From assembly GCF_000685155.1 (NCBI RefSeq), contig NZ_JMIY01000002.1:310774-374773 (forward strand): a stretch of DNA of 64,000 bases, written 5' to 3'. Under the pieces are notes generated by a model that saw only the letters and a list, made by a program, of their open reading frames with translations, was not told the DNA's origin and made no database searches. Position 1 is the first letter of the stretch. Each line of letters starts with the position of its first letter. The stretch is from Candidatus Methanoperedens nitratireducens. Its GTDB lineage: Archaea; Halobacteriota; Methanosarcinia; Methanosarcinales; Methanoperedenaceae. The position numbers were made by a program, and so were the translations under genes. This document shows, one piece after another, positions 25,747-37,095 of the stretch.

Positions 25747-25909
25747 TGTTTAATTATTTATAGAAGTTTTAAAAAGTAGAATGAACACCAGGTTTTTTTT
25801 TGAATCCCCGAGTCGGTTCATAATCATCCTTAACATATAAGCATCATAATCCTTAATATGTAATAAGGTATTTAAGTAAAACAGTAAATACTCATCCAGG
25901 TGTTTAGCT

Positions 25910-26680
25910 ATGGCAGATAAAAAACAGATTAAAACAGATATGATTGGCTCACACCGTGTTCCAACAGGAATCCCGGGGTTTGATGAATTGTGCGGAGGGG
26001 GAATACTCAGAAATAGAACATACCTTATATCCGGGTCAGCCGGGGCAGGTAAGACTATATTCGGACTACAGTATCTTTATAACGGTATTACGAAATATGG
26101 AGAGAACGGTATATTCATAGCGACAGAAGAACGTCCTGAACAGGTCAGGGAGAACGTGAAAATGTTCGGATGGGATTTTGAGGCTCTGGAGGACGAAGGC
26201 AAGCTTGCGATACTTGATGCATGTTCTACAAAAATAGGTATTCCATCACATGAAAAATATGTCGATGTCAGGCCTTTTGATATGCGCTCCATGCTGGACC
26301 AGATCATAGCGATACAGGAGGATATCGATGCAAAAAGGGCTTTAGTCGACGGGACTACATCTATAGGTTTCTATCTTCAGGATCCGGCGAAGATAAGGGT
26401 TGAACTTTTGAAATTAAGTACAACGCTTGAGATCCTGGGATTGACCTCATTAATGACATGTGAGATCACAGATGATAATATGATAGGAAGGTTTGGTGTA
26501 GAGACTTTTGTTACTGAAGGAACGATCCTGATGTACTACAAGCGGACAGATTCTGTAAGGGTCCGCAGTATCGAGATCTTCAAGATGAGAGGTTCTAACC
26601 ACAGCCAGAATATACATCCATACGATATCACCTCAAGCGGTGTAGTGGTACATCCACACGAAGAAGTTTATACTGGTTGA
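25910..26680 (+). CDS. KaiC-like RecA-fold ATPase
   Basis: A 256-residue single-domain KaiC homologue. It has HRVPTGIPGFDEL, Walker A GSAGAGKTIFG, FIATEERPEQVRENVKMFG, and a Walker B region KRALVDGTTSIGF. Archaeal members act as signalling ATPases, often with roadblock proteins or HTH regulators. A TATA-like TATTTAAGTAA lies about 25-40 bases upstream. A second KaiC-like protein, paired with a roadblock protein, is encoded at 46 kb. Confidence 0.88.
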   Translation: MADKKQIKTDMIGSHRVPTGIPGFDELCGGGILRNRTYLISGSAGAGKTIFGLQYLYNGITKYGENGIFIATEERPEQVRENVKMFGWDFEALEDEGKLAILDACSTKIGIPSHEKYVDVRPFDMRSMLDQIIAIQEDIDAKRALVDGTTSIGFYLQDPAKIRVELLKLSTTLEILGLTSLMTCEITDDNMIGRFGVETFVTEGTILMYYKRTDSVRVRSIEIFKMRGSNHSQNIHPYDITSSGVVVHPHEEVYTG

Positions 26681-26698
26681 TTTTTTAAAGGTGCGCTC

Positions 26699-27370
26699 AT
26701 GGGGAAAAAACCGCTGATAGTATTGAATTTCAAAACATACACCGAGGGTATGGGGGAAAATGCGGTAAAGATGGCAAAATATTGCGAGGAAGTAAGTGCG
26801 GACTCGGGAGTTAAGATTATTGCAGTTCCCCAGGCGCCTGATATATACAGGGTAGCATGTTCTGTAAAAATACCGGTTTTTGCCCAGCATATAGATGGTG
26901 TGGTAGCCGGGAGCCATACCGGCCATATCACAGCCGATTGCGTCAGGTCAGCAGGTGCCACGGGAACACTCATCAACCACTCAGAGCGTCGCCTTCTCCT
27001 GGCTGATATAGATTCGGCTATCCAATCCGCAAGAAGATCAGAGTTGATAACGATCGTATGTACAAATAATGTTGCAGTTACCCTGGCAGTTGCGACATTC
27101 GCGCCCGAATTCGTGGCGATAGAACCCCCGGAGCTTATAGGCTCAGGAATTCCTGTTTCCAAAGCGGATCCTGATATAGTAAGAGGATCCGTTAGTGCCG
27201 TAAAAAGGATACAACCTGATGTTGAAGTTCTGTGCGGTGCGGGCATATCCAGAGGGGATGATGTTGCTGCTGCGCTTGAGCTGGGAGCAGCGGGCGTACT
27301 TCTTGCTTCAGGTATCATTCGAGCAAAAGACCCGAAGGCTGCACTCATAGACCTTGTGGGAAATATATGA
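26699..27370 (+). CDS. tpiA: Triosephosphate isomerase
   Basis: A 223-residue archaeal TPI, shorter than the bacterial form of about 250 as usual. The catalytic lysine is in LNFKTY, the histidine in NHSERR, the glutamate in VAIEPPELIGSG, and the phosphate-binding end is LCGAGIS and GVLLASGI. It interconverts glyceraldehyde 3-phosphate and dihydroxyacetone phosphate. AAGGTG lies before the ATG. Confidence 0.95.
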   Translation: MGKKPLIVLNFKTYTEGMGENAVKMAKYCEEVSADSGVKIIAVPQAPDIYRVACSVKIPVFAQHIDGVVAGSHTGHITADCVRSAGATGTLINHSERRLLLADIDSAIQSARRSELITIVCTNNVAVTLAVATFAPEFVAIEPPELIGSGIPVSKADPDIVRGSVSAVKRIQPDVEVLCGAGISRGDDVAAALELGAAGVLLASGIIRAKDPKAALIDLVGNI

Positions 27371-27548
27371 TGTTAATCGATGAACCAATGCGAAAGCTAT
27401 TAAAAGATGAAAAACATAGAAAGATTTAAGTAAAATAAGATCGTTTGAGGGGCGCACATCCACGAGGTTTTAATAGAACTTGCAATTGATTGAGCGTTTA
27501 TTATCCCTGATTAGAAGTATAGGTATGAGATTAGAGGGTAATATATTT

Positions 27549-27643
27549 GGGCTCGTAGCTCAGTCAGGCAGAGCACCGGGCTTTTATTCAAAGCGAATTG
27601 AGAAGAAACCCGATGGTCGAGGGTTCAAATCCCTCCGAGCCCG
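27549..27643 (+). tRNA. tRNA-Lys (UUU) with intron
   Basis: The acceptor stem GGGCTCG/CGAGCCC, D arm GCTC...GAGC and T arm GAGGG-TTCAAAT-CCCTC are clear. The anticodon loop reads C-TTTT-A, giving anticodon UUU. After A37 (27586) an intron of about 21 bases (27587-27607) interrupts the loop at the canonical 37/38 site. Exon two resumes with A-CCCGA. The outermost anticodon-stem pair is C-A, a mismatch. The rpoH gene begins 22 bases after it. Confidence 0.82.
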
Positions 27644-27665
27644 CTTTACCTGTGAGGTAAATTAA

Positions 27666-27923
27666 ATGAAGGAGAAAGAGCATACTGGACGGGAGTTTAG
27701 GCCCTTAGAACATAAACTGGTACCAAGGCACGAAATTTTAGATGAGGATACTCTTAAAAAGATACTATCTGAGTATAATATAGAGAAAGAACAGATGCCC
27801 AAGATTCGTGTATCTGATCCGGCAGCTTTAGCCATTAAAGCAAAAGTTGGCGATGTTATACGTATCATCCGCGAAAGTCCAACGGCAGGTAGAGCCATTT
27901 TCTACCGTCTGGTTATCGCGTAA
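27666..27923 (+). CDS. rpoH: RNA polymerase subunit H (Rpo5)
   Basis: An 85-residue protein. The core LVPRHEILDE is the hallmark of archaeal Rpo5/RpoH, equal to the C-terminal part of eukaryotic Rpb5. It ends in GRAIFYRLV. It sits at the lower jaw of the enzyme. First gene of the rpoH-B2-B1-A1-A2 cluster, with 20 bases to the next gene. Confidence 0.95.
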   Translation: MKEKEHTGREFRPLEHKLVPRHEILDEDTLKKILSEYNIEKEQMPKIRVSDPAALAIKAKVGDVIRIIRESPTAGRAIFYRLVIA

Positions 27924-27943
27924 TTAGAGGTAATAGAGGTAAT

Positions 27944-29536
27944 ATGTTAGATAGAAGAATGCTATCAGATGTGTATTTTACAAATGATAATATTGTGCGT
28001 CACCACGTAGATTCGTTCAATGATTTTCTGGATTATGGTATCCAGAAAGTTATTGATGAGCAGAGGATCATAGAAACCGATATTGAAGGTGTATATGTCA
28101 GACTTGGAAAAATCCGTACAAGCCATCCGATAGTAAGAGAAGCGGACGGTGCGGTCGATAAACTCTATCCCACAGAGGCAAGACTGAGGAATATAACGTA
28201 TGCTGCACCACTTTATCTTGGCATGACCATTATCAGCCCTGATGGGGAAAAAGAAGAGAAAGAAGCTGAAATTGGACTTTTACCTATAATGGTATGGTCT
28301 AAAAAATGTAACCTCGTAGGATTGACAGAGAAGGAAATGGTCGAACTGGGAGAGGATCCCCAGGATCCCGGAGGGTATTTCATAGTTAACGGCACAGAGC
28401 GGGTTATTACTACGCTTGAAGACCTTGCTCCAAATAAAATCCTTGTTGAATTCGAGGAGCGCTATGGCGAGAACATAGAGGTGGCAAAGGTATTCTCACA
28501 GAGGCGGGGTTATCGTGCACTGGTAGTTGTAGAGCGGAATAGAAAATCCATTCTTGAGGTTTCATTCCCATCCATATCGGGCAGGATCAATTTTGTCACC
28601 CTTGTCCGTGCGCTGGGTCTTGAAACTGATCAGGATATTGTGAACGCTGTGTCCGATGATCCTGAGATTATTAAATTCATGCTTGAGAACCTGGAAGAAG
28701 CAGAAGTTGGCAATAAAGAGAAAGCAATGGAGAAAATAGGGACACGGGTAGCATCCGGCCAGGCCAGAGAATACCAGATAAAAAGAGCAAATTACGTGAT
28801 TGACAGGTACTTACTTCCTCACCTTGGGAACGATGAGGCCCATCGTCTTCTGAAAGCCCAGTTCCTCGGCCGCATGGCTCAGGCGTGCTTTGAACTTGCC
28901 CTTGGCAAAAGGGAGAGCGATGATAAAGATCATTATGCAAATAAAAGGCTAAAACTGGCAGGTGACCTGATGGAAGATCTGTTCAGAGTCTCATTCAACA
29001 GGCTCACAAGGGACATCAAATACCAGCTTGAGAGGGCAAGTATGAGAAACAGAGACCTGAATGTTGCCACTGTCGTGCGCTCAGATGTACTGACTGAGCG
29101 TCTTGTACATCCATTAGCCACGGGCAACTGGGTCGGAGGTCGTACCGGCGTATCACAACTGCTTGACCGCACTGACTATATTGCCACGCTGTCGCATTTG
29201 CGCAGGGTCATATCACCGTTATCAAGATCACAGCCTCATTTCGAAGCAAGAGACCTGCACCCTACACAGTGGGGAAGAATATGCCCCACAGAAACTCCAG
29301 AAGGACCTAATTGTGGACTCGTTAAGAATTTTGCACAACTGGTCGAAATATCCACTGCCGCAGGAGATGACAGGCAACTTAAGAACTATCTCTATGAAAA
29401 GGGTGTACAGCCGATCATCCCGCAGCTTGTAGGAGTTGAAGAAGTGCCTACTACCTATGCGACAGAACTTGAGGCACTCGAAGAAGCACAAGAAGCAAAA
29501 ATAGAGCCTGAAGAGGAGGCTGATATATTTGAATAG
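27944..29536 (+). CDS. rpoB2: RNA polymerase subunit B'' (Rpo2 N-terminal)
   Basis: A 530-residue protein equal to the N-terminal half of the second largest subunit. It has [27 protein letters not shown] and [19 protein letters not shown], the last being the fork and protrusion region common to all B subunits. The gene split between B'' and B' is normal in methanogens. It ends in an acidic tail and overlaps rpoB1 by eight bases. Confidence 0.97.
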   Translation: MLDRRMLSDVYFTNDNIVRHHVDSFNDFLDYGIQKVIDEQRIIETDIEGVYVRLGKIRTSHPIVREADGAVDKLYPTEARLRNITYAAPLYLGMTIISPDGEKEEKEAEIGLLPIMVWSKKCNLVGLTEKEMVELGEDPQDPGGYFIVNGTERVITTLEDLAPNKILVEFEERYGENIEVAKVFSQRRGYRALVVVERNRKSILEVSFPSISGRINFVTLVRALGLETDQDIVNAVSDDPEIIKFMLENLEEAEVGNKEKAMEKIGTRVASGQAREYQIKRANYVIDRYLLPHLGNDEAHRLLKAQFLGRMAQACFELALGKRESDDKDHYANKRLKLAGDLMEDLFRVSFNRLTRDIKYQLERASMRNRDLNVATVVRSDVLTERLVHPLATGNWVGGRTGVSQLLDRTDYIATLSHLRRVISPLSRSQPHFEARDLHPTQWGRICPTETPEGPNCGLVKNFAQLVEISTAAGDDRQLKNYLYEKGVQPIIPQLVGVEEVPTTYATELEALEEAQEAKIEPEEEADIFE

Positions 29537-31343
29537 AACAAGGATTTTCTTAAACGGCGAACTCGTAGGTACCCATGACAGACCAAAAGAACTGGTAGCA
29601 GAACTGAGAAAGAAACGGAGGCAGGGTGAACTCAAGAAACAGATTAACATCATTTTCTATGAGGATACGAGTGAGATATACATCAATTCAGATCAGGGCA
29701 GGGCAAGACGTCCTGTTATAATCGTAGAAAAAGGTGTACCTCTTATAACAAAAGAACATATTGAGAAATTAAAGAATGGGGAAATTACATTTGAAGGCAT
29801 TGTGAATGAAGGTTTAATAGAGTATCTTGATGCAGAAGAAGAAGAAAATGCGTTTATAGCAATTGATGAAACGGATATAACACCAAAACATACGCATCTT
29901 GAGATAGATCCTGCTCTGATCATGGGTGTTGGCGCAGGCATGGTGCCTTTTCCTGAGCATAATGCATCCCCCAGGAATACGATGGGAGCAGGTATGATCA
30001 AACAAAGTCTTGGTATGTCGATGCCTAATATGAAGCTTCGACCTGATACAAGAGCCCATGTTCTCCATTACCCGCAAAGATCACTGGTGACCACGCAGAC
30101 TGCTGAGGCCATCGGGTTCGATAAGCGACCTGCAGGGCAGAATTTCGTAGTAGCTGTGTTATCCTATGAAGGTTATAATATAGAGGATGCGCTGATCATA
30201 AACAAAGGTTCGATAGACCGGGGACTCGGAAGAAGCCATTTCTTCAGGACAAACGAGGGAGAAGAGAGAAAATATCCGGGTGGACAGGAAGACAAATTCG
30301 AGATTCCTGATGCAGAGGTGAGAGGGGCACGGGGCGCTGATGTTTATAAACAACTTGATAGTGATGGATTAGTCAATCCTGAGATACCTGTTGGACCAAA
30401 TGATGTGCTTATAGGCAAAACAAGCCCTCCAAGATTCCTGGAAGAGCCGACTGAGTTTGGAATCAGCCCTCTCCAGCGCAGAGAGAGCTCAGTCACGATG
30501 CGCTCAAATGAGAAAGGTATAGTTGATACAGTGATACTGACCGAATCAGAGAACGGTTCACGACTTGCAAAAGTCAGGACAAGAGACCAGAGAATACCTG
30601 AGATAGGGGACAAGTTCGCCTCCCGTCACGGACAGAAAGGGGTAATCGGTCTCGTAGTACCGCACGAGGATATGCCGTTTGCAGAGAATGGTACAGTTCC
30701 TGATCTTATAGTTAACCCGCATGCCATACCATCACGAATGACAGTGGGCCATGTCCTTGAGATGATAGGCGGCAAAGTGGGTTCACTTGAGGGAAGACAT
30801 ATGGACGGTACATCATTCTCAGGAGCCTCTGAGGATGAATTGCGCTCTGGCCTTAAAAAATTTGGCTACTCGCATACAGGTAAAGAGATACTTTATGACG
30901 GTATAACCGGAAACAGGATTCATGCTGATATATTTGTAGGAGTTATTCTGTATCAGAAGCTCTACCACATGGTATCGTCAAAGATGCATGCCAGGTCCAG
31001 GGGACCTGTCCAGGTATTGACCCGGCAGCCGACAGAAGGCAGGGCAAGGGAAGGCGGTTTGAGGTTTGGAGAGATGGAACGCGATGTTCTTATAGGGCAT
31101 GGCGCTGCTATGGCCTTAAAAGAGAGGCTGCTTGATGAATCCGACAGGGTAGTGGAATACGTCTGTTCTGCCTGTGGCATGATTGGCACCCTTGATAAAC
31201 GAAGAAACATCACCATATGCCCGGCCTGTGATGCAGAGACAGATATACATCCTGTTGAAATGAGCTATGCATTCAAACTACTGCTTGATGAGATCCTATC
31301 CCTCGGCGTTGCACCACGACTTGTGCTTGAGGACGCTGTTTAG
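29529..31343 (+). CDS. rpoB1: RNA polymerase subunit B' (Rpo2 C-terminal)
   Basis: A 604-residue protein with the hybrid-binding and wall domains. Signature stretches include [27 protein letters not shown] and [21 protein letters not shown] zinc site CSACG...CPAC lies near the C-terminus. It starts with TTG at 29529 inside the end of rpoB2, a weak start coupled to upstream translation. Catalytic core of transcription together with A'. Confidence 0.97.
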   Translation: MNRTRIFLNGELVGTHDRPKELVAELRKKRRQGELKKQINIIFYEDTSEIYINSDQGRARRPVIIVEKGVPLITKEHIEKLKNGEITFEGIVNEGLIEYLDAEEEENAFIAIDETDITPKHTHLEIDPALIMGVGAGMVPFPEHNASPRNTMGAGMIKQSLGMSMPNMKLRPDTRAHVLHYPQRSLVTTQTAEAIGFDKRPAGQNFVVAVLSYEGYNIEDALIINKGSIDRGLGRSHFFRTNEGEERKYPGGQEDKFEIPDAEVRGARGADVYKQLDSDGLVNPEIPVGPNDVLIGKTSPPRFLEEPTEFGISPLQRRESSVTMRSNEKGIVDTVILTESENGSRLAKVRTRDQRIPEIGDKFASRHGQKGVIGLVVPHEDMPFAENGTVPDLIVNPHAIPSRMTVGHVLEMIGGKVGSLEGRHMDGTSFSGASEDELRSGLKKFGYSHTGKEILYDGITGNRIHADIFVGVILYQKLYHMVSSKMHARSRGPVQVLTRQPTEGRAREGGLRFGEMERDVLIGHGAAMALKERLLDESDRVVEYVCSACGMIGTLDKRRNITICPACDAETDIHPVEMSYAFKLLLDEILSLGVAPRLVLEDAV

Positions 31344-31352
31344 GAGGAGACG

Positions 31353-33983
31353 ATGATAACAACTCCAAAAAGAATAAAACAGGTAAAATTCGGACTTATT
31401 TCACCAAAAGAATTCCGGAAAATGAGCGTCACAAGAATCATAACGGCGGATACGTATGATGATGACGGATTTCCGATTGAAATGGGATTAATGGATACAA
31501 AACTCGGAGTTATTGATCCTGGCCTGCGATGTAAAACATGCGGGGGCAGAGCAGGTGAGTGCCCCGGACATTTCGGGCATATCGAACTTGTGGCACCAGT
31601 TATCCATGTTGGTTTTGCCAAGCTGATACGCAAGATCCTGCGGGCAACCTGCCGGAGCTGCGGAGCACTGCTTCTTGAGCCTGCCCAGAAGAAGAGATAT
31701 GTTGAACAGATAAAAACACTTAAAAAAATGGGACAGTCGATCGAGGATGTTGTTAACGAGGTATTCAAGGAAGCTCGAAAAGCTGGAAAATGTATGTACT
31801 GTGGCGAGGCCCAGCAGGAGATCAAATTCGAGAAACCCACAACCTATATCGAGAACGAGCATAAGCTGATGCCGACTGATATACGCTCACGTCTTGAGAG
31901 AATAACAGACGAAGATATAGAAGTAATCGGCATGGACCCCCATAATGCCCGGCCTGAGTGGACTATTCTGACAGTACTGCCTGTGCCGCCTGTCACTATG
32001 CGGCCATCGATTACACTTGAATCAGGCCAGCGCAGCGAAGATGACCTGACCCATAAACTGGTAGATATAATCAGAATCAACCAGAGATTCCAGGAGAACA
32101 GGGAAGCAGGGGCGCCACAACTTATCATAGAAGATCTATGGGAATTACTGCAGTACCATGTAACCACATTCATTGATAATGCGGTCTCTGGTGTGCCTCC
32201 TGCACGACACAGATCGGGCAGACCGCTTAAGACCCTATCCCAGAGGTTGAAAGGAAAAGAAGGACGGTTCAGGGGAAGCCTGTCAGGCAAACGTGTCAAC
32301 TTCTCTGCAAGAACTGTGATCTCACCCGACCCTAATCTCAGAATATACGAGGTAGGTGTACCCCACGAGATAGCAAAAGAACTTACCATCACTTTGAACG
32401 TAACCCCAAGAAATATCGATGAAGTGAGAGAATATGTAAGACGTGGACCTGATAATCATCCTGGTGCAAACTATATCATCAGAGCAGACGGGCGTCGGGT
32501 AAAAATCACTGATAGTAACTGTGAGGAACTTGCAAGTCTGATTGAACTTGGATGGAAAGTTGATAGACAGATAAAGGATGGCGATGTTGTGCTATTCAAC
32601 AGGCAGCCTTCGCTTCACAGGATGAGCATTATGGCTCATGAGATAAAAGTGCTGCCATATAAGACATTCAGGCTCAATCCTGCAGTATGCCCGCCTTATA
32701 ACGCAGATTTCGACGGTGACGAGATGAACCTGCATGTGCCTCAGACCGAAGAAGCTCGTTCTGAGGCAAAGATCCTGATGCATGTGCAGGAGAACATTTT
32801 ATCCCCGAGGTTTGGAGGACCCATTATAGGCGGAATCCACGACCACATATCCGGACTCTTCCTGCTAACGAACAGTAAAGATAAGATAAATAAGAGTGAT
32901 GCTCTGGAACTGCTTGGGAAATCAGAGATCCGGGAACTGCCAGAGCCTGCAGGAACCGAGGATGGGGAACCCTACTGGACAGGGAAACAGATATTCAGCC
33001 AGATTCTTCCTAAAGGACTTAACCTTCAATTCAAAGCAGAGATATGCGAACACTGTGATCCATGCAAGGGTATAAATTGTGATAAAGATGCATATGTGGT
33101 CATCAGGAATGGGGTGCTTGAGCAGGGCACCATTGATGAAAAGGCTATAGGAGCTTTTAAGAGTGTGATACTTGATAAGCTGGTGAAAGAGTTCAATCCT
33201 GAAATCACAACCAGATTTATCGATGATGCAACACGCCTATCTATAAGGGGTATTATGCGAAGGGGATTCAGCTTCGGTATAGATGACGAGTATGTACCCC
33301 CTGAGGCCCAGACCCAGATTGACGAGACCATGACCCAGGCAAAAGATAAAGTTGAAAAACTGATCTCTGCATACCTGGCAGGAGAACTCGAACAACTTCC
33401 TGGACGAACTGTTACTGAGACGCTTGAGATGGAAATAATGAAAGAACTGAGTAGAGCACGAGACTCGGCAGGTGATATTGCAGGACGACATCTGGGAATG
33501 GATAACTCTGCGGTAATAATGGCACGTTCCGGCGCGCGGGGTTCAATGCTCAACCTGACGCAGATGGCCGGATGCGTGGGTCAGCAGGCTGTTAGGGGTG
33601 AGCGAATTAAAAGAGGTTATGCAGGACGCACACTGTCTCATTTTGAGCGGGGCGACCTGGGAGCCCAGGCTCATGGATTTGTGAGGGCAAGCTACAAGAG
33701 CGGTTTATCACCGACTGAGTACTTCTTCCACGCCATAGGTGGACGTGAAGGTCTTGTTGATACAGCCGTTAGAACTTCACAATCAGGCTATCTCCAGCGC
33801 AGACTTGTGAACGCGCTTCAGGATCTTGAAGTGCAATACGATGGAACTGTAAGGGATACAAGAGAAATGATCATACAGTTTAAATATGGAGAAGACGGGA
33901 TCAACCCGATGAACAGCGATTTCAGTAAAGCTGATACAGTTAAGCGAATTGTAGAATCGGTCATCGGAGAGGTGAAGGAATGA
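31353..33983 (+). CDS. rpoA1: RNA polymerase subunit A' (Rpo1 N-terminal)
   Basis: An 876-residue catalytic subunit. The clamp zinc sites CKTCGG...CPGHFGH and CRSCG...CMYCGE are near the N-terminus. The magnesium-binding loop [12 protein letters not shown] follows [10 protein letters not shown], and the bridge helix region is [31 protein letters not shown] element precedes the ATG. Its stop overlaps the rpoA2 start (ATGA). Confidence 0.98.
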   Translation: MITTPKRIKQVKFGLISPKEFRKMSVTRIITADTYDDDGFPIEMGLMDTKLGVIDPGLRCKTCGGRAGECPGHFGHIELVAPVIHVGFAKLIRKILRATCRSCGALLLEPAQKKRYVEQIKTLKKMGQSIEDVVNEVFKEARKAGKCMYCGEAQQEIKFEKPTTYIENEHKLMPTDIRSRLERITDEDIEVIGMDPHNARPEWTILTVLPVPPVTMRPSITLESGQRSEDDLTHKLVDIIRINQRFQENREAGAPQLIIEDLWELLQYHVTTFIDNAVSGVPPARHRSGRPLKTLSQRLKGKEGRFRGSLSGKRVNFSARTVISPDPNLRIYEVGVPHEIAKELTITLNVTPRNIDEVREYVRRGPDNHPGANYIIRADGRRVKITDSNCEELASLIELGWKVDRQIKDGDVVLFNRQPSLHRMSIMAHEIKVLPYKTFRLNPAVCPPYNADFDGDEMNLHVPQTEEARSEAKILMHVQENILSPRFGGPIIGGIHDHISGLFLLTNSKDKINKSDALELLGKSEIRELPEPAGTEDGEPYWTGKQIFSQILPKGLNLQFKAEICEHCDPCKGINCDKDAYVVIRNGVLEQGTIDEKAIGAFKSVILDKLVKEFNPEITTRFIDDATRLSIRGIMRRGFSFGIDDEYVPPEAQTQIDETMTQAKDKVEKLISAYLAGELEQLPGRTVTETLEMEIMKELSRARDSAGDIAGRHLGMDNSAVIMARSGARGSMLNLTQMAGCVGQQAVRGERIKRGYAGRTLSHFERGDLGAQAHGFVRASYKSGLSPTEYFFHAIGGREGLVDTAVRTSQSGYLQRRLVNALQDLEVQYDGTVRDTREMIIQFKYGEDGINPMNSDFSKADTVKRIVESVIGEVKE

Positions 33984-35125
33984 ACCTGGATCAAAAAACA
34001 ATCGAGGAAACTGTTTCATCCCTCCCGTTTCCTCAAAAGATTATTGATAACCTGATGCGTGAGCTCGAGAGTACGCCTGTCACAAAAGAACAGATGGATG
34101 AGATAATAAGGGGTATAGCTACCGGATATGATCATTCTAAGATAGAAGCAGGTGAAGCTGCAGGCGTTGTTTCTGCACAATCAATAGGCGAACCTGGCAC
34201 ACAGATGACAATGCGAACATTCCATTACGCAGGTGTAGCAGAAATAAACGTTACACTGGGCTTACCACGCTTAATTGAGATAGTGGATGCAAGAAAAAGC
34301 CCGAGCACTCCGATGATGACCATTTTTCTGGAGAAGGATTATGCATTTGACCGTGATAAAGCGCGCGAACTCGCCTGGAAAATTGAGGCGACCAATATCA
34401 CTGTGCTTGGCAGTATGTCCACAGATATAACCGAGATGAAGATAATAATCGAACTTAATAAGAAAGCGCTCCTTCAGCGTAATATGACCACAAAAGAGAT
34501 TGCTGATAGACTCGAAGAGGAGATTGGCACTACTATCGAAGTGTCTAACGATACTTTAATCATGAGACCTGAAGAAGCATCATACAGGCAACTGCTTCAG
34601 CTTGTTAAAAGCGTGCAATCAGTGATATTAAAAGGCATTAAAGGAATAAAAAGGGTAGTTATCAGAAAAGAGGACAGTGGAGAATATGTTTTATATACTG
34701 AAGGTTCAGAGCTTAAGGAAGTGCTTTCAATAGAAGGGGTTGATGCTACAAGAACAAGGACAAACAGTGTAAATGAGGTCTTTGAGGTAATGGGGATAGA
34801 AGCCGCAAGGATGGCCTTGATTCATGAGGCCATGGATACGCTCAAGGAACAGGGTCTAACCGTAGATGTCAGGCATATCATGCTTGTGGCAGACATAATG
34901 ACTGTTGACGGTGATGTAAAACCGATAGGTAGACATGGAGTATCAGGTGAAAAAGCAAGTGTTTTTGCACGTGCTGCTTTTGAGGTAACTGTGAACCATC
35001 TACTGGATTCGGGTATGAGTGGAGATGTTGATGAACTCAGGGGAGTAACAGAGAATGTAATAGTAGGCCAGCCCATAAAACTGGGTACCGGAAATGTTAA
35101 ATTAATTGCAAAAAAAATCACATAA
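33980..35125 (+). CDS. rpoA2: RNA polymerase subunit A'' (Rpo1 C-terminal)
   Basis: A 381-residue protein with the trigger loop and the rest of the jaw and clamp: [20 protein letters not shown] early on, and the closing [18 protein letters not shown]. In archaea the largest subunit is split at this place. Overlaps rpoA1 by four bases and is followed by L30e after 12 bases. Confidence 0.97.
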   Translation: MNLDQKTIEETVSSLPFPQKIIDNLMRELESTPVTKEQMDEIIRGIATGYDHSKIEAGEAAGVVSAQSIGEPGTQMTMRTFHYAGVAEINVTLGLPRLIEIVDARKSPSTPMMTIFLEKDYAFDRDKARELAWKIEATNITVLGSMSTDITEMKIIIELNKKALLQRNMTTKEIADRLEEEIGTTIEVSNDTLIMRPEEASYRQLLQLVKSVQSVILKGIKGIKRVVIRKEDSGEYVLYTEGSELKEVLSIEGVDATRTRTNSVNEVFEVMGIEAARMALIHEAMDTLKEQGLTVDVRHIMLVADIMTVDGDVKPIGRHGVSGEKASVFARAAFEVTVNHLLDSGMSGDVDELRGVTENVIVGQPIKLGTGNVKLIAKKIT

Positions 35126-35137
35126 AGGAGCAGAATT

Positions 35138-35431
35138 ATGGAAACTGATATAACCAAAGTACTTCGAAGCACTTTATCCACAGGTAAAGTGCTTATCGGC
35201 ACGAAACAAACCTTGAATGCAGTAAAGAATGGGAAAGCACAGGCTGTTATAGTATCGTCCAATTGTTTAGAACAAACATTGAAAGAATTAAGGGGTATAA
35301 CTGTAATAAAATATCCTGGATCTGGCGTTGATCTTGGTGCTGCATGTGCTAAACCATTTCCGATTACTGCACTTGCTGTTCTGGATCCCGGAGAATCAGA
35401 GATTCTTTCCTTAGGGAGTATGAATGAGTGA
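35138..35431 (+). CDS. rpl30e: Ribosomal protein L30e
   Basis: A 97-residue member of the L7Ae/L30e RNA-binding fold (GKVLIGTKQTLNAVKNGKAQ, VIVSSNCL, YPGSGVDLGAACAKPF). The gene order rpoA2-L30e-NusA-S12-S7 is conserved in euryarchaea. AAGGAGCAG precedes the ATG, and its end overlaps the start of nusA by eight bases. Confidence 0.94.
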   Translation: METDITKVLRSTLSTGKVLIGTKQTLNAVKNGKAQAVIVSSNCLEQTLKELRGITVIKYPGSGVDLGAACAKPFPITALAVLDPGESEILSLGSMNE

Positions 35432-35867
35432 AGTCAGGTTAACTACTGAGGGAATAAGGTATATTGCATTATTTGAGAGCCTAACAGGCGCCAGAGCAAG
35501 AGATTGCTATGAAGATATAGAAAATAACAGGTTGATATTCGTGGTAAAGAGCGGGGATATGGGACTGGCCATCGGAAAAGGCGGGGATCATATCAACCGT
35601 GTAAAAAGAGTGGTAGGCAAGCATGTTGAAGTAATTGAACACTCAGAAGACCCTGTTGAGTTCGTGAAAAATGCTTTTCATCCGGTTTCAACAAAAAATG
35701 TTAATATTGTTGAGAAGGATGATAAGCGCATAGCTTATGTAGAGGTACTTACTAAAGAGAAAGGACTTGCCATCGGGAGAGACGGCAAAAACATTGAAAA
35801 GGTAAAAAAACTCTCCTTAAGGCACCATAATATAGATGATGTGATTATCAAGGGTTGCACCCCCTAA
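35424..35867 (+). CDS. nusA: NusA-like transcription factor (two KH domains)
   Basis: A 147-residue archaeal NusA, lacking the N-terminal and S1 parts of the bacterial protein. Two KH signatures are visible, GLAIGKGGDHINRVKRVVG and GLAIGRDGKNIEKVKKLS. It binds RNA; its precise role in archaeal transcription is not settled. The last codons (AAGGGTTGCACCCC) can pair with a segment of the hairpin array that follows. Confidence 0.93.
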   Translation: MSEVRLTTEGIRYIALFESLTGARARDCYEDIENNRLIFVVKSGDMGLAIGKGGDHINRVKRVVGKHVEVIEHSEDPVEFVKNAFHPVSTKNVNIVEKDDKRIAYVEVLTKEKGLAIGRDGKNIEKVKKLSLRHHNIDDVIIKGCTP

Positions 35868-36011
35868 CGACTGTCGACTGTCACGCCAGTCGATTGCGTA
35901 TTCACGTCGACTGTTACGCCAGTCGATTACGTATCCACGTATTGCTTCGCAATACGTGTCTGCGTCCTCAAGGGGCGCAACCCTTGATACGTGTCTGCAT
36001 CCCAGGGATGC
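35868..36011. repeat. Array of hairpins between nusA and rps12
   Basis: Two 33-base direct repeats (35873-35905, 35906-35938; 30 of 33 identical) each hold the hairpin CGACTG-6-CAGTCG. Then follow a 10-base-pair hairpin CACGTATTGC-TTC-GCAATACGTG (35936-35958), TCAAGGG-6-CCCTTGA (35968-35987) and GCATCCC-A-GGGATGC (35997-36011). ACGTGTCTGC occurs twice. No coding frame fits. It separates the rpo block from the ribosomal pair and may be transcribed through. Confidence 0.85.
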
Positions 36012-36058
36012 AATCATTGAGAAAATAAAAATTATTCATACTGGAGGAAGAAAACTTC

Positions 36059-36487
36059 ATGGGAAAAGGAATATATGCAGCTCGTAAACTTAAGAGCGAA
36101 CACAAGAAGTTCAGATGGAGCGACAGGAATTATAGCAGACGCGCTCTTAATCTTGATGTAAAGGCAGACCCGCTGGGAGGAGCACCTCAGGCAAGGGGTA
36201 TTGCACTTGAGAAAGTCGGGATTGAGGCAAAGCAGCCTAATTCTGCTATACGAAAGTGCATAAGACTTCAACTCATCAAAAACGGAAAACAGATATCCGC
36301 TTTCTGCCCTGGCGACGGTGCGATTAATTTTATCGATGAACATGATGAAGTAACCGTAGAAAGAATGGGCGGAAGAATGGGCGGTGCCATGGGAGATATT
36401 CCCGGAGTGCGCTGGAAGGTAATAGCAGTTAACAATGTTGATCTAAGACAGTTAGTTCTTGGTAAAAAGGAAAAGCCGGTGAGATAA
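36059..36487 (+). CDS. rps12: Ribosomal protein S12
   Basis: A 142-residue archaeal uS12 with [19 protein letters not shown] and the decoding-loop part [25 protein letters not shown] lies 10 bases before the ATG. It is followed by rps7 one base after its stop, as in the archaeal str operon. Confidence 0.97.
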   Translation: MGKGIYAARKLKSEHKKFRWSDRNYSRRALNLDVKADPLGGAPQARGIALEKVGIEAKQPNSAIRKCIRLQLIKNGKQISAFCPGDGAINFIDEHDEVTVERMGGRMGGAMGDIPGVRWKVIAVNNVDLRQLVLGKKEKPVR

Positions 36488-36488
36488 T

Positions 36489-37049
36489 ATGCATAAATTG
36501 TTTGGAAAATGGGATTTTACAGAGGTTGAGGTTAGAGACCCGAGTATCAGAAATTATGTCAACCTTACACCCATCTTTGTCCCGCACACAGGCGGCAGAA
36601 ATGCAAAACAGCAGTTCGGTAAATCGAGTTTAAACATTGTTGAGCGACTTGTCAACAAAATGATGCGCGAAGAGAATAATACAGGACAGAAGATAACAGC
36701 GAACACGATTGTTCAAGAAGCTTTTGAGAAAATCAATAAGAAAACGGGACAGAACCCTATACAGATCCTGGTCAATGCAATCTCAAATTCTGGACCCAGG
36801 GAAGAGACTGTCAGGTTACAGTACGGCGGTATTGCAGTTCCAAAATCAGTTGATACTGCACCACAGCGCCGTGTGGATACTGCGCTACGACTAGTCACTG
36901 AAGGAGCACAGAAGGCAGCCTTCGGTACAAAGAAGTCCTTAGCTGATACCCTTTCAGATGAGATAATCGCAGCGGCAAACTACGATGTCAAAGGGTATGC
37001 AATGGGTAAAAAGGATAATATCGAGAGAGTTGCGAAGGCAGCACGTTAA
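36489..37049 (+). CDS. rps7: Ribosomal protein S7
   Basis: A 186-residue archaeal uS7 with the head-binding [20 protein letters not shown] and the [10 protein letters not shown] helix region. It begins one base after rps12 and ends the operon. EF-2 and EF-1 alpha genes, often next in this operon, are absent; instead a convergent ribH follows. A small inverted repeat CGCATAAC-CGAA-GTTATGCG (about 37063-37082) after the stop is a likely terminator-like hairpin. Confidence 0.96.
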   Translation: MHKLFGKWDFTEVEVRDPSIRNYVNLTPIFVPHTGGRNAKQQFGKSSLNIVERLVNKMMREENNTGQKITANTIVQEAFEKINKKTGQNPIQILVNAISNSGPREETVRLQYGGIAVPKSVDTAPQRRVDTALRLVTEGAQKAAFGTKKSLADTLSDEIIAAANYDVKGYAMGKKDNIERVAKAAR

Positions 37050-37095
37050 TAGTAATAGTATCGCATAACCGAAGTTATGCGATTATCCTATTAGC

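Noticed and set aside
27480-27665. 61-residue frame across the tRNA-Lys gene
   Set aside because: It covers the whole tRNA and has no protein-like features.
31488-31862. Long leftward frames inside rpoA1 and rpoB1
   Set aside because: The sense strand encodes unmistakable RNA polymerase subunits with all catalytic motifs.
35868-36011. Short repeats as a minimal CRISPR array
   Set aside because: The 33-base units are adjacent with no spacer, and the other hairpins differ in sequence. No cas genes are in the window.
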